Shown here: positions 7,884 to 16,801 of the stretch, piece after piece
How positions within the stretch are numbered: position 1 is the first letter of the stretch
Layout of the letters: the number at the start of each line of letters is the position of its first letter
Assembly (NCBI GenBank): GCA_028870115.1
Contig: JAGWQH010000105.1
Location: 1 to 58,751, forward strand
Reading direction: 5' to 3'
DNA: 58,751 nt
Source: Candidatus Methylomirabilota bacterium
Lineage (GTDB): Bacteria > Methylomirabilota > Methylomirabilia > Methylomirabilales > Methylomirabilaceae
Notes under the pieces: model-generated
Told to the model about the DNA's origin: nothing
Seen by the model: the letters and a program-made list of their open reading frames with translations, nothing else
Database searches by the model: none
Position numbers and translations under genes: made by a program

Positions 7884-10211
7884 CTACGATGCTCCTGCCC
7901 GTTTCCGGCGAATCGATGCGAAGAGGCTCCGAACGAACGCCGTTGTCAGGAGCAGCTCCTTGAAACAGGTGATCGCAAGCGCAGAAGGCTGAATGTGCCA
8001 GAATCGCATCCCACTCATGTGCTCCCGTGTTGTGATCCAAAACGTTTTGAGATCCTGGCGAGAGCAGACAATCCGGTTACTCAAGGCATCATACCTGACA
8101 TAGAGCCGATCCAGTCGTGACGGGAGCCTTCCCTGGATGTCGGAATAGACTTCTTGCCATTCATGGACCTTTATACTTTGCCAAGCATCCCGATGGAGAG
8201 CATAAAGATGTTCAAACCATCTCTTGGCAGGTCCTTCTCCCCAGATCCATGAGCGATGGAGTGTCTGGATCTTGCCATGAAGGTCTCCCCACTTCCTCAG
8301 GAATGTATTCAAGTCGTGACGACTGAGTAACATCTTGGAGGGAAGCTCCTCAAAGGGATCGAGCAGGGCCCGGGCCTTGGCAGGGAGCGCCGTCTTGGCA
8401 TCGCTATACGCCTTTTGCCACTCCGCGATCTTCAAGGTCTGCCAGATCTCGCCCTGGATCCGCTGAACCTCGTCGAAAAACCGCTTCTCTCTTTCACTTC
8501 TCGGACGGGTCTGGAGCCATATCTCCTCCATCTCCTTCAGAAAGCGGGCCCACGCCACGAACAGACGACAGACCTCTTTCGTACGCTTCCAGAGATGGAC
8601 CGGCACCGGATCGATCGAACATCCCGGTCTCCGTGCCAGCCGGTCCTTCAGGCGGAAAAAGCCCGCTACCATCGGATGCTGCTTCTCGATCACGGCAGCG
8701 TTCTTGTACCACAGATACAACATGATGAGATTCCAGTATATCACTGGGTTGTGCCGCCATCGCGCCAGAACGTTGGCCATATTCTCTTTGCTGTAAAACG
8801 CTTTCCAGGCCTCTTGATACGCGGCGGTCCACTCCTCGGCGGTCATATGGGGGTGTGCGGTCGTGGCGTGGAAAGAATCCCGCTTGTTGAGATCGGGGTC
8901 CATCCATTCCCCACGCATCTTCATCTCGCGATGATCCTCGGAGCCGGGAAGCGGGGTCAGCATAAAGAAGGAGGCCTGATCCGGCTGGATGACCTCCATG
9001 AGATACTGGATATCGCGGGCTACCTGCTCCTTCGTATCAAAGGGGAGGCCAATGATATAAGCTGCATGGACGACCACGCCGGCATCGTGCCACTCGCGGA
9101 CCGCACTCACATACTCCTCGACCTTGTTCTGCCCCTTGCCCTGGGACTTGAGGTTCTCAGGGTTCACGCTCTCCATGCCGACGAACACCTGGCTGCAGCC
9201 GGCCTCCGCCGCGAGACGTACGAACTCCTTCGGCTTGCGGGCCAGGTCCACCTGCATCATGAAGGAGATGGCAATCCCTTCCTCGCGGAGCCGGATGATT
9301 GCTTCAAAGGTCTCGCGCCACAACTTCTTACGAGCAAAATTGTCGTCCGTGAGGAAGTAGTAGTTGATGCCACGCTCCAAGTAATTTCTTCGGATAAGTT
9401 CTGCGATCGCCTCCGGAGAGCGCTCCCGCATCATTCGACCCTGCACGTTGATGATGGTGCAGAAGGAGCATGAAAATGGACAGCCTCTGGAAGTTTCCAC
9501 GGTCCCGAAGTTGGGCCTGGCAAAATGCTTCATCGTCTTGGGACTGGTCACGGGGAGAGGGGCCTTTTCGATGTCGACCAGGTTCTTGAGATCTTCAGCG
9601 AAGGAGTAAAGGGGTTTCAGTTGTCCGTTGAGAACATCGGCCAGTATCCCCCCCCAATGTCCTTCAACCTCACCGGCTACGACTACGATCGACTCCCGAT
9701 AGAGTTCCTGAATGTCCGGTTCCTGGTCGCCGAGGATATTGATGGTTCCACTGGTATGGAATCCTCCCATGATGACGTCAATCCCATGCGCGCGGAACTG
9801 CTTGCCCAGATCGAGCGCCCTTGGGAACTGGGGGGTTTGAACCCCTACCAGACATACTACGAGTTTGGTGTGAAGGTGGCGACTCCATTTGACGATCTGC
9901 TTGACAGGGACCTTTTCCGCTACCTCATCAAAGGTATCGAGCTGAATGGCGATGTCGCCCAGAACGCGGCGTTTGTCGACATCTTCAGTCAAGCCCCGGA
10001 GTACACTGAGCGTGTTGCTGGGCAGTACGCCCTTCCAAAAGCGGATCACGTACCCGCCATCATCGAATTGCGATGGTTTGATAAGGACAACTCGAAGGGT
10101 TCTGTACTTATGGGCTTGGGAGGGAAGAACGGGTTGCGACGATTCAGGACAATTGTGCACGGGTTCCTTGACGGCTAGCAATGCGCGTGAACTATGAGTT
10201 GTCTCCTCCAT
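7884..10211 (-). CDS. B12-binding-type radical SAM protein with duplicated C-terminal module
   Basis: The protein has 775 residues. Residues about 35-225 form a cobalamin-binding-like domain as in B12-dependent radical SAM enzymes. The radical SAM core begins with SRGCPFSCSFCTI near residue 243, giving the CxxxCxxC motif for the 4Fe-4S cluster, and runs to about 450. The tail (about 530-775) is unusual. Residues 578-644 and 665-731 are two copies of one module sharing the pattern W-Q, K-I/V, E-W-Q-x-x-Y-S-D, L-P and S-R-x-D-L-x-T-F. Known relatives carry out methylations or radical rearrangements, but no substrate can be named. The gene stands alone; its start at 10211 has AAGGCGAGG just upstream. 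Confidence 0.85.
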   Translation of the reverse strand: MEETTHSSRALLAVKEPVHNCPESSQPVLPSQAHKYRTLRVVLIKPSQFDDGGYVIRFWKGVLPSNTLSVLRGLTEDVDKRRVLGDIAIQLDTFDEVAEKVPVKQIVKWSRHLHTKLVVCLVGVQTPQFPRALDLGKQFRAHGIDVIMGGFHTSGTINILGDQEPDIQELYRESIVVVAGEVEGHWGGILADVLNGQLKPLYSFAEDLKNLVDIEKAPLPVTSPKTMKHFARPNFGTVETSRGCPFSCSFCTIINVQGRMMRERSPEAIAELIRRNYLERGINYYFLTDDNFARKKLWRETFEAIIRLREEGIAISFMMQVDLARKPKEFVRLAAEAGCSQVFVGMESVNPENLKSQGKGQNKVEEYVSAVREWHDAGVVVHAAYIIGLPFDTKEQVARDIQYLMEVIQPDQASFFMLTPLPGSEDHREMKMRGEWMDPDLNKRDSFHATTAHPHMTAEEWTAAYQEAWKAFYSKENMANVLARWRHNPVIYWNLIMLYLWYKNAAVIEKQHPMVAGFFRLKDRLARRPGCSIDPVPVHLWKRTKEVCRLFVAWARFLKEMEEIWLQTRPRSEREKRFFDEVQRIQGEIWQTLKIAEWQKAYSDAKTALPAKARALLDPFEELPSKMLLSRHDLNTFLRKWGDLHGKIQTLHRSWIWGEGPAKRWFEHLYALHRDAWQSIKVHEWQEVYSDIQGRLPSRLDRLYVRYDALSNRIVCSRQDLKTFWITTREHMSGMRFWHIQPSALAITCFKELLLTTAFVRSLFASIRRKRAGAS
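8019..8480 (-). repeat. Tandem protein module in the radical SAM tail
   Basis: Two copies of about 67 codons (protein residues 578-644 and 665-731) share aligned motifs IAEWQKAYSD / VHEWQEVYSD and SRHDLNTF / SRQDLKTF. The DNA copies have diverged, so this is an old domain duplication rather than a recent tandem repeat. Confidence 0.7.
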
Positions 10212-10333
10212 GCCTCGCCTTCTTCGCTACTGTGCTTCCGAACTCGTACAAATGAGTCACAAAACAACACAGGTTGTTACTGTACATCAGACTTCCCGGA
10301 CCTGTCAACGGAAAAATAAAATCTCAAACGGAG

Positions 10334-12829
10334 CTACCGATTCGACTGTCGAAAGGTCGCCACGTTGACCGTATTCCCATCGCTCGTGACGGTGACGGCG
10401 CCGTCCAGGTCGGTCCTGTACAGATTGACGCCGTTCGTGCGGTACCGGTCCAACGTCTCCTGGTGGGGATGTCGGAACCGGTTCCGATAACCGGCAGAGA
10501 CTACCGCGACCCTCGGATGGACATGCGTCAGAAACGGTTCGCTGCTGCTGGTCCTGCCGCCATGGTGAGGCACCTTCAACACCTGCGCTGCAAGATCGGC
10601 TCCCCGCTCAAGCAGCAGTTGTTCCGCCTCCTGTTCAATATCACCGGGCAAGAGAAACGTCACCTTGCCGTACTTCACGGTCAGGACCAGAGAGTTGCTG
10701 TTCACATCAGAGAACCGGCCGCGAGGCGAGCCATAGAGCATCGGATTCGACGGGTGCAGCACGGCGATCTGTACCGGGGCGAACTCCGATGTCTGATAGC
10801 CGGCCTCGAGGATCTTGTGGGGGATTCGCCTGTCGCGCAATACCTCTTCAAACCACAGATAGGTCGGTATGGCGGCCCGCTGCCCGCTATCCCAGACCTG
10901 GCCAATCGGAAAATGGCGGAGGACGGCCTGCAAGCCGTTCAGGTGATCCGGATGCGGATGCGACAGGACCACGACATCCAGGTGGCCAATCCAGCGGGAT
11001 AGCAGGAACGGAACCACCACCTGCTCTCCGACATCGAACCGATCATCGAACAGCCCGCCGCCGTCGATCAGAATAGCTCGCTTTCCGGGAAGCTCCAGGA
11101 CAATCGCATCGCCTTGTCCGATATCCAGAACAGTCATCCGTAGTTGGCCGTTCTGAAAGATGGGCAGCAGGCGGACACCGATCAGGACGACGAAGGCAAG
11201 GGCGGCCGCGCACGCAGTCCATCGGAGCCACCGGCGTCCCATGGCCGCCATCGCGGCTCCTAACGCCAGATAGTAGCAGATGGCCATCGGTATAGACGGA
11301 GAGAAAAGCTGGATCGAGGCAAAAGGTAGCCCCGCGAACCATCCGGCAAGGAATGTCAGCAGATCGATCAGCCATCTCATGAGTGTGGCAAGCCATCCGA
11401 GAGAGCCGGGAATGACCGTCGCCAACACGGCAAACAGCATCCCTGCCCCTGTGAGCAGACCGCTCAACGGCACAATCGGGAGGTTGGCCAGGATGCCGAT
11501 AGGCGAGATCCGATGGAAGGTGGAGGCGAGAATCGGGGCTGTCCCGAGGAACGCGGCGACAGACAGCAATACGGGCGTGGCAACCCATCGCCAGGGTACC
11601 GATAGTGAAGCCAACGGCAGCCGATCGACCGCCACCAGGATCGCCCCCGTGGCGACAAAGGTAAGCTGAAATCCGACATCGAACAGAAACAGTGGTTGCC
11701 ACAGGAGGAGCCAGAAGGCGGAGAGGGCAAGGGTGTTGAGCGAATCGGCCTCCCGATCGAGGATCAGTCCCAGCAGGTATACATCAGCCATCACTGCCGC
11801 CCTGACCACCGACGCGCTCCCGCCAGCGAGGGCAGCATAAAAGGTGATAAGACCCATCGAGATCAGCGCGCTCGGGCGCAGCGGGACACGGACTGCCTTC
11901 AAAAGAAAAAACAGCGCGCCGGCGAGGATGCTCACGTTGAGGCCGGAGATGGCCAGAATGTGATACGTGCCGGACCCCGCAAAAGCCTCGGTGATCCGCC
12001 GCGGGATATCGGATCGCTCACCGAGTGTCATAGCAACGAGAAGAGAGGCCTGCTCGGGCGGCAATAGGCTGTTCACCGCCTGAATCATTCGATCGCGGAG
12101 CGCATATGTAAAAGCAAGCGGCCCGCTCCCTCCGCCTGTTCCTCGCCGCTCGATAGGAGAGGCTTCGCCCGCCCACCCTTCGAGGGTCACACCCTGACTC
12201 CTGAGATAGAGCGGGTAGTCGAACCCGCCCGGATTAAGGTATCCTCGCGGCCTGCGAAGCTTGAACTGTCCGCGAATGCGCTCCCCATAGGCAGGAACGA
12301 TCTCGGAGCCAGGAAGAGTCAGACGCGCGCGCCCGATGACCTCGATCTCCCGCCCAGCCAGCCACATGGTTCGCAGGTCGAGAACGATCCGGACCCGCCT
12401 CGCTTCATCCTCGACGCCTCCGGCATCGACGGCTACGGAATCGCCCGGCGAGGCCACAACTCCCTCGATCAGAAGCGGCTGCTCCAGGACCTCTTCGGGT
12501 AAACGATCGATGTGATGTGGGGGAAGGAGGTAGGGCTCGACTCCGAGGCGCCCCGCGCCGAGGGAAAAGAACAGGAGCAGCAGGAAGGCGCTGGCGACGC
12601 GAAGTCGCCGATACGCGGCACTCAACAGGGCGAGGGCGGCGGCTGCAACTCCGGTGAATAACCAGATGGGCGCCGGACACTGCAGCAGGCGTACGGCCAT
12701 AATGCCCAGAAGAAACGCAATAACCAGCGGTACGAGCGGACGGCGCATGGGCTGTGAGCGATCCTCAATCCATGCAGAGAAAGAAGCAGTCTCCTGCTCT
12801 ACCTGGGGGCCCGCGTATTCATTTACCAC
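10334..12829 (-). CDS. comEC: ComEC/Rec2 DNA-uptake channel protein
   Basis: This 831-residue inner-membrane protein forms the channel that takes transforming single-stranded DNA into the cytoplasm. The order is complete: a hydrophobic N-terminus and a soluble OB-like region (about 1-220), a multi-helix competence domain (about 225-530, with LAISGLNVSILAG), and a C-terminal metallo-beta-lactamase-like domain. The last starts at VLDIGQGDAIVLELPG and contains SHPHPDHLNGL and KVPHHGGRTSSS. The metal-binding HxHxDH is intact. The GTG start at 12829 overlaps the end of the CPBP gene; an ATG at 12748 is an alternative. No other competence genes are nearby. Confidence 0.92.
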   Translation of the reverse strand: MVNEYAGPQVEQETASFSAWIEDRSQPMRRPLVPLVIAFLLGIMAVRLLQCPAPIWLFTGVAAAALALLSAAYRRLRVASAFLLLLFFSLGAGRLGVEPYLLPPHHIDRLPEEVLEQPLLIEGVVASPGDSVAVDAGGVEDEARRVRIVLDLRTMWLAGREIEVIGRARLTLPGSEIVPAYGERIRGQFKLRRPRGYLNPGGFDYPLYLRSQGVTLEGWAGEASPIERRGTGGGSGPLAFTYALRDRMIQAVNSLLPPEQASLLVAMTLGERSDIPRRITEAFAGSGTYHILAISGLNVSILAGALFFLLKAVRVPLRPSALISMGLITFYAALAGGSASVVRAAVMADVYLLGLILDREADSLNTLALSAFWLLLWQPLFLFDVGFQLTFVATGAILVAVDRLPLASLSVPWRWVATPVLLSVAAFLGTAPILASTFHRISPIGILANLPIVPLSGLLTGAGMLFAVLATVIPGSLGWLATLMRWLIDLLTFLAGWFAGLPFASIQLFSPSIPMAICYYLALGAAMAAMGRRWLRWTACAAALAFVVLIGVRLLPIFQNGQLRMTVLDIGQGDAIVLELPGKRAILIDGGGLFDDRFDVGEQVVVPFLLSRWIGHLDVVVLSHPHPDHLNGLQAVLRHFPIGQVWDSGQRAAIPTYLWFEEVLRDRRIPHKILEAGYQTSEFAPVQIAVLHPSNPMLYGSPRGRFSDVNSNSLVLTVKYGKVTFLLPGDIEQEAEQLLLERGADLAAQVLKVPHHGGRTSSSEPFLTHVHPRVAVVSAGYRNRFRHPHQETLDRYRTNGVNLYRTDLDGAVTVTSDGNTVNVATFRQSNR

Positions 12830-13784
12830 CCCTGAGAAAGAGGATCCACATCGCGTCTACCATTGCATGGACCGTAGCAGATGCTGTGATAGAACTGGTT
12901 TTCCAGAACACAAACCCATATCCTAAGCCGGCAATAGTGGCCACCCCGGCGTAAGGCCAGTTCGGAACGTCATATCCCAGCGCCCTCTTATTCACATGCG
13001 CTAGCCCGAACACCGCTGACGCAATAACCAACGCACCGATCGGCTTCAGACGATGCCGGAGAAGATTCTGAATCGCGCCACGAAAAAGTATTTCTTCGAC
13101 CACTCCGATACTGACGAAGATCATCGGGACAGCGACAAATACCGCTATCGGGACAGCGATGATGAGAGGTAATCCAAGAGGATTGAGTCTCACCGCCTTG
13201 GCGATCCCCAATGTGGTCAGCCCGGTAGACAGTGTAATCAACAACAGCGTGACGCTTAGAACCCCAAAGGTTGCTACCATCGGGGGCAAGTCCGACTTTT
13301 TAAAAGACAGATCACACTTCAGGTCACATCTTCTCCATCCAGAAAGGACAATAAGCGCATAAATAATGGCCGCGTACACGCCTAACGGCAGAGCGGTAGG
13401 CCGCGTGCTGCCGATTTGCACGCGAAGCCAATTCGTGTTCACAATCTTCAACTCAATCAGCAACCAGATCCACAGCACGACGGCAAAATTAATCACCAAG
13501 TCGCTTCCGGTACATGTATCGTCAGATTTCGGCCCGGTCAGGTAGAGTAGCAACGTCGGTAATCCAAAATATCCCGCCAATAGCGCAAAAAGAGTAAAGT
13601 CCCACTGATCGACCGCCGCACTCACCATACTGTAATACGCGAGCATGAGACACGGGAGCCACCAGACGCGAAGAGGCGTTTCCACAAGCCAGGCGCCCAC
13701 GCCTTCTCGAGTGGATTTTTTCATCATCACAATGAACGTCACCGCCAACATGACGGTACCGATGATGGCTACTACGATCCCCAT
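12819..13784 (-). CDS. CPBP-family intramembrane metalloprotease
   Basis: This 321-residue protein has about eight hydrophobic segments. The CPBP (Abi) domain lies in the last third: VVEEILFRGAIQ supplies the EExxxR motif and SAVFGLAHVN supplies the following FxxxH. These are the glutamates and histidine expected to bind zinc in Rce1-type glutamyl proteases. The start has GGAGGTTCCTGA directly upstream. The gene ends 11 bp inside the comEC frame, so the two are probably translated from one message. Substrate unknown; in other bacteria such proteins are linked to bacteriocin immunity or protein maturation. Confidence 0.85.
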   Translation of the reverse strand: MGIVVAIIGTVMLAVTFIVMMKKSTREGVGAWLVETPLRVWWLPCLMLAYYSMVSAAVDQWDFTLFALLAGYFGLPTLLLYLTGPKSDDTCTGSDLVINFAVVLWIWLLIELKIVNTNWLRVQIGSTRPTALPLGVYAAIIYALIVLSGWRRCDLKCDLSFKKSDLPPMVATFGVLSVTLLLITLSTGLTTLGIAKAVRLNPLGLPLIIAVPIAVFVAVPMIFVSIGVVEEILFRGAIQNLLRHRLKPIGALVIASAVFGLAHVNKRALGYDVPNWPYAGVATIAGLGYGFVFWKTSSITASATVHAMVDAMWILFLRGGK

Positions 13785-13900
13785 TCAGGAACCTCCGCGC
13801 TCTCAACACTCTGTTATACGCGCCTTTATAACAGCCTCTCCAAGGCTATATCAAGCGAATTATATTTACTTGATGAGGTCTCTTCACTACAATTAATAGG

Positions 13901-15187
13901 ATGCAACATTCGCACCGCGCACCGCGCACTTCGCACCCTACCCCTCATATCAACGGGACAACCGTTTTCACCGGGCGGTTGCGCTTTTTCTGTCTGATCG
14001 ATCGGCATCTGCTGAGAGAGATGGCGGCCGCCTTCGCGCTCGGACTCGGCACCTTTACCTTCGTACTGCTGATGGACCAGATGATGCGCCTAATGGATCT
14101 GATCATCAATAAAGGGGCGCCCGTTGGAGTCGTCCTGCGTCTCGTCTTGTATATCCTTCCTTTTTCTCTAACGGTTACGATTCCGATGTCCGTGTTGTTG
14201 GCGGTCCTGTCCACGTATGGCCGCGTCTCGTCCGAGGGAGAAGCGATCGTCCTTAAAACAAGCGGCCTCAGTTTGTACCGCCTTATGGCGCCTGGGGTTT
14301 TCTTCGGAATCGTTGCCACGCTCGCCACCCTTTGGATCAGTACCCTGGTTCAGCCCAACAGTACAAGGGCCTTCAAGACGTTGACTTACCAGCTCTACCA
14401 CACCCAAGCGCTCACAGCCCTCGATGAGGGGGTATTCAACACCGAGTACCCGGGGCTTGCGATCTACGTGAATCGCTCGGAGAAACGGGACGGGACACTC
14501 CAAGGCATCCTGGTCATCGATCAAAGAGGCCAGGCCGATCAGCATCTGATCATCGCTCGAGAGGGAAAACTGCTCAACAAGAATGATGAGACGGAGGCAC
14601 CGATCGGGCTCCAATTATCGAAGGGAACTCTCCACGTCAGCTCCCACGACAATCCAACCCGGTATCGAAATCTCGATTTTGAAACCTACGATCTACAGAT
14701 CCTGGCCGGCGGTACCCTTGCTGAGACGGTAGGGCGAGTCAGGCAGGGTAAGGAGATGAATCTTGAGGAACTGCGAGCGGAGATTACACGACTGAACAAG
14801 ACTGGGGATAAAGCTTGGTCGCTGCAGGTAGAACTGCACAAGAAATTTGCTCTCCCAATTGCCTGCCTCATTCTGAGCGCGATAGGCGCCCCGCTCGCGA
14901 TTCGCATCAAGAAGGCCAGCCGCGGCGTCAGCCTTGCCCTCAGCGTGGCCTTTGCCGTGTTCTACTATATCCTGCTGGCGACCGGCGAGAGTCTGGGATC
15001 GCGCGGGGCAATCGAGCCCGCCATCGGCGTATGGTTCCCGAACCTCACCCTCGGTATCATCGCAATCAGCCTGGTTCTTATGGAGGGTCGCGAGGCCGTT
15101 CTACCCGTTAAGATTCGATTGGCCATGCGGACTCTGATGGTATACTTTACGCGGGCCACCTCACGGCAGAAAACCGTAGAATCATAA
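13901..15187 (+). CDS. lptF: LPS export ABC transporter permease LptF
   Basis: This YjgP/YjgQ-family permease of the LptB2FG complex pulls LPS from the inner membrane towards LptC/LptA. It begins in conserved sequence with LIDRHLLREM, three N-terminal helices, a large periplasmic beta-jellyroll region (about residues 140-300) and three C-terminal helices. lptG follows 96 bp downstream, as usual. The annotated ATG at 13901 is doubtful. The first about 30 residues (HRAPRTSHPTPH and so on) come from repeat-like DNA and have no homology. A promoter-like TTGATG/TAATAG pair (13870-13899) also abuts the ATG. True translation may start near 13979 or at a non-ATG codon just before LIDRHLL. Confidence 0.9.
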   Translation: MQHSHRAPRTSHPTPHINGTTVFTGRLRFFCLIDRHLLREMAAAFALGLGTFTFVLLMDQMMRLMDLIINKGAPVGVVLRLVLYILPFSLTVTIPMSVLLAVLSTYGRVSSEGEAIVLKTSGLSLYRLMAPGVFFGIVATLATLWISTLVQPNSTRAFKTLTYQLYHTQALTALDEGVFNTEYPGLAIYVNRSEKRDGTLQGILVIDQRGQADQHLIIAREGKLLNKNDETEAPIGLQLSKGTLHVSSHDNPTRYRNLDFETYDLQILAGGTLAETVGRVRQGKEMNLEELRAEITRLNKTGDKAWSLQVELHKKFALPIACLILSAIGAPLAIRIKKASRGVSLALSVAFAVFYYILLATGESLGSRGAIEPAIGVWFPNLTLGIIAISLVLMEGREAVLPVKIRLAMRTLMVYFTRATSRQKTVES

Positions 15188-15283
15188 GTATCCAAAACAT
15201 TGGGGAAAGCGCTTGCCCTGTCCCGAAGGGCGTAGCGCGCAGCGCCCTACATCGCGACTGAACGCTGATTCCTGCATACTTTT

Positions 15284-16357
15284 ATGCGAATCCTGGATCG
15301 TTACCTTGCAAGAGAGTTTCTGAGAACATTCGTCTTCTCGCTGGCGGTTTTCCTCGCGCTTTCCGCCATCGTGGATCTGTTCGACCGCCTATCCCGCTTC
15401 CTTGACGTGTCCGGCATGGTGGTGATCCAATATTATTTTCATAGGCTGCCATGGTTCGGGTTCCAGGTCATGCCGATAGCAGTGCTGCTTGCCGCCCTGT
15501 TCAGCCTTGGAAAAATGGCTCGGAACAATGAATTGCTCGCCATGAAGATGGGCCGCCTGAGCTCCTTCCGTATTGTTGTTCCGCTCTTGGTCCTCGGTCT
15601 CATGGTGAGCCTTGCGGCCTTAATTCTTGGCGAGTCAATTATCCCTCGAATGAACGAGCGCGCGCTGGACACATATCGGGTCAAGGTACAGAAGGTCTCC
15701 CCCTTCCAGCGTACTAAGAACAACGATATCTGGTACCGGGCTAAGGGTAACCGGTTCTTACACATCTCGCTGTTGGATGCGGCATCGAGTACTGTCCAAG
15801 GATTCACACTCTTTGAACTCTCGCCGGATTTCAGACTGCTGAGAAGGATCGATGCAAAGGAGGCCAGATGGCAAGGCGGACAGTGGTGGCTTCGGGACGG
15901 CAACATTTCATGGACCAGGCCTGATGGAGCCTATCGAGTCGATCATTTCACGAACCTCACACTGAATCTGGAAGAAAAACCCACGGATCTCGCCCGGGTG
16001 GTGCGGGAATCTGAGGAGATGACCTCTTCGGACCTTCGAGAGTATATTGAACGACTGGCCAAAACTGGAGTGAACTCTATACGGTATCAGGTAGACCTAG
16101 CAGCAAAGGGCTCTACGGCATTCACGAATCTTGTGATGGCCCTGATAGGGATCGCATTCGCCCTTCGTACCGGCAAGCGAGGCGTGATGGCCTGGACGGG
16201 CGCCTGCGTGGTGGTCGCCGTCTGTTACTCGATTCTCAACTCCTTCAGCATTTCCTTGGGGCGTGGCGGCGTTCTGCCTCCGCTGGTCTCGGCCTGGCTT
16301 CCCAATGCTCTCTTCACTGCTGCCGGCCTCAGCTCCGTACTCACGGTGAAGAGTTAG
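15284..16357 (+). CDS. lptG: LPS export ABC transporter permease LptG
   Basis: This 357-residue YjgP/YjgQ-family partner of LptF begins MRILDRYLAREFLRTF, the typical LptG start. Three N-terminal helices, a periplasmic jellyroll domain (about residues 130-260) and three C-terminal helices follow. The 96-bp gap after lptF contains a GC-rich hairpin (AGGGCG and CGCCCT arms around 15222-15250), which could attenuate transcription between the genes. The stop codon is directly followed by a dispersed repeat. Confidence 0.93.
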   Translation: MRILDRYLAREFLRTFVFSLAVFLALSAIVDLFDRLSRFLDVSGMVVIQYYFHRLPWFGFQVMPIAVLLAALFSLGKMARNNELLAMKMGRLSSFRIVVPLLVLGLMVSLAALILGESIIPRMNERALDTYRVKVQKVSPFQRTKNNDIWYRAKGNRFLHISLLDAASSTVQGFTLFELSPDFRLLRRIDAKEARWQGGQWWLRDGNISWTRPDGAYRVDHFTNLTLNLEEKPTDLARVVRESEEMTSSDLREYIERLAKTGVNSIRYQVDLAAKGSTAFTNLVMALIGIAFALRTGKRGVMAWTGACVVVAVCYSILNSFSISLGRGGVLPPLVSAWLPNALFTAAGLSSVLTVKS

Positions 16358-16364
16358 CGCATCT

Positions 16365-16463
16365 GTCATTGCGAGCGACTAAATGGAGCGCAGCAAACTC
16401 AGCGTTCTTGAGGCTGCGAAGAGCGGTAGGATTGCTTCGGACGCTGCGCTCCTTCGCAATGAC
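16365..16463. repeat. Dispersed repeat with GTCATTGCGA ends, copy 1
   Basis: The element starts with GTCATTGCGA (16365-16374) and ends with its exact reverse complement TCGCAATGAC (16454-16463). A GGAGCGCAGC/GCTGCGCTCC pair lies inside. A second, 88-bp copy with the same ends lies at 33922-34009. It has no coding capacity, so it is a MITE-like or REP-like element. Confidence 0.8.
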
Positions 16464-16474
16464 GCGGTCGGAGG

Positions 16475-16625
16475 CTACGTCCCCATACTCCAGGATTCCA
16501 GGTACTGTCGCTGCTCAGAAGTCAGCGTATCGATCCGGACCCCCATGGACGCAAGCTTCAACGCTGCGATCTGCAGATCGATCTCGGTCACGATGACGTT
16601 CGCGCCCATCCCCCGCCCGCATGAC
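16475..16625 (-). pseudogene. ahcY: Remnant of the original ahcY (3' end, internally deleted)
   Basis: Minus-strand translation gives [12 protein letters not shown], from the NAD-binding part of SAH hydrolase. It is joined directly to [20 protein letters not shown] and the ending YLESWSMGT, the C-terminus of the short, deep-branching type of SAH hydrolase. About 150-200 codons that should lie between are missing. At the left edge the expected AMRARGMGAN is frameshifted by a 2-nt loss (around 16610). Nothing 5' of this survives. It lies downstream of metK on the same strand, where a metK-ahcY operon would have had it. It is not a copy of the adjacent intact ahcY, whose C-terminus is different ([10 protein letters not shown]). 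Confidence 0.85.
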
Positions 16626-16655
16626 CGCACCCTACATTTTGGGGCCAATATTGCC

Positions 16656-16684
16656 TTGACCACAAGTCCGTTGCTGCTTATACT
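16656..16684 (+). promoter_or_regulatory. Strong sigma70-type promoter of ahcY
   Basis: TTGACC (16656-16661), a 17-bp spacer and TATACT (16679-16684) give a near-consensus promoter. The start codon is about 110 nt downstream. The leader contains an ACCGCG-TTCCG-CGCGGT hairpin, so post-transcriptional control is possible. The conserved core of the known SAH riboswitch is not visible. Confidence 0.6.
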
Positions 16685-16801
16685 TTCCACGTCAGAAGCA
16701 ATACCTTATCAAAAAAATCAAACAAATGAAATTCCCCTCACCGCGTTCCGCGCGGTCGGGAGGGCTAAATAGGGGCGCCTCGCACTCTTTATAAAAAGGA
16801 C

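Noticed and set aside
8415-9473. Plus-strand open frame of 352 codons inside the radical SAM gene
   Set aside because: The opposite strand carries CxxxCxxC and other family motifs; the plus-strand product has none.
16690-16800. Known SAH riboswitch in the ahcY leader
   Set aside because: The conserved GAGGAGCGCUGC-type core is not present; only a simple GC hairpin is seen.
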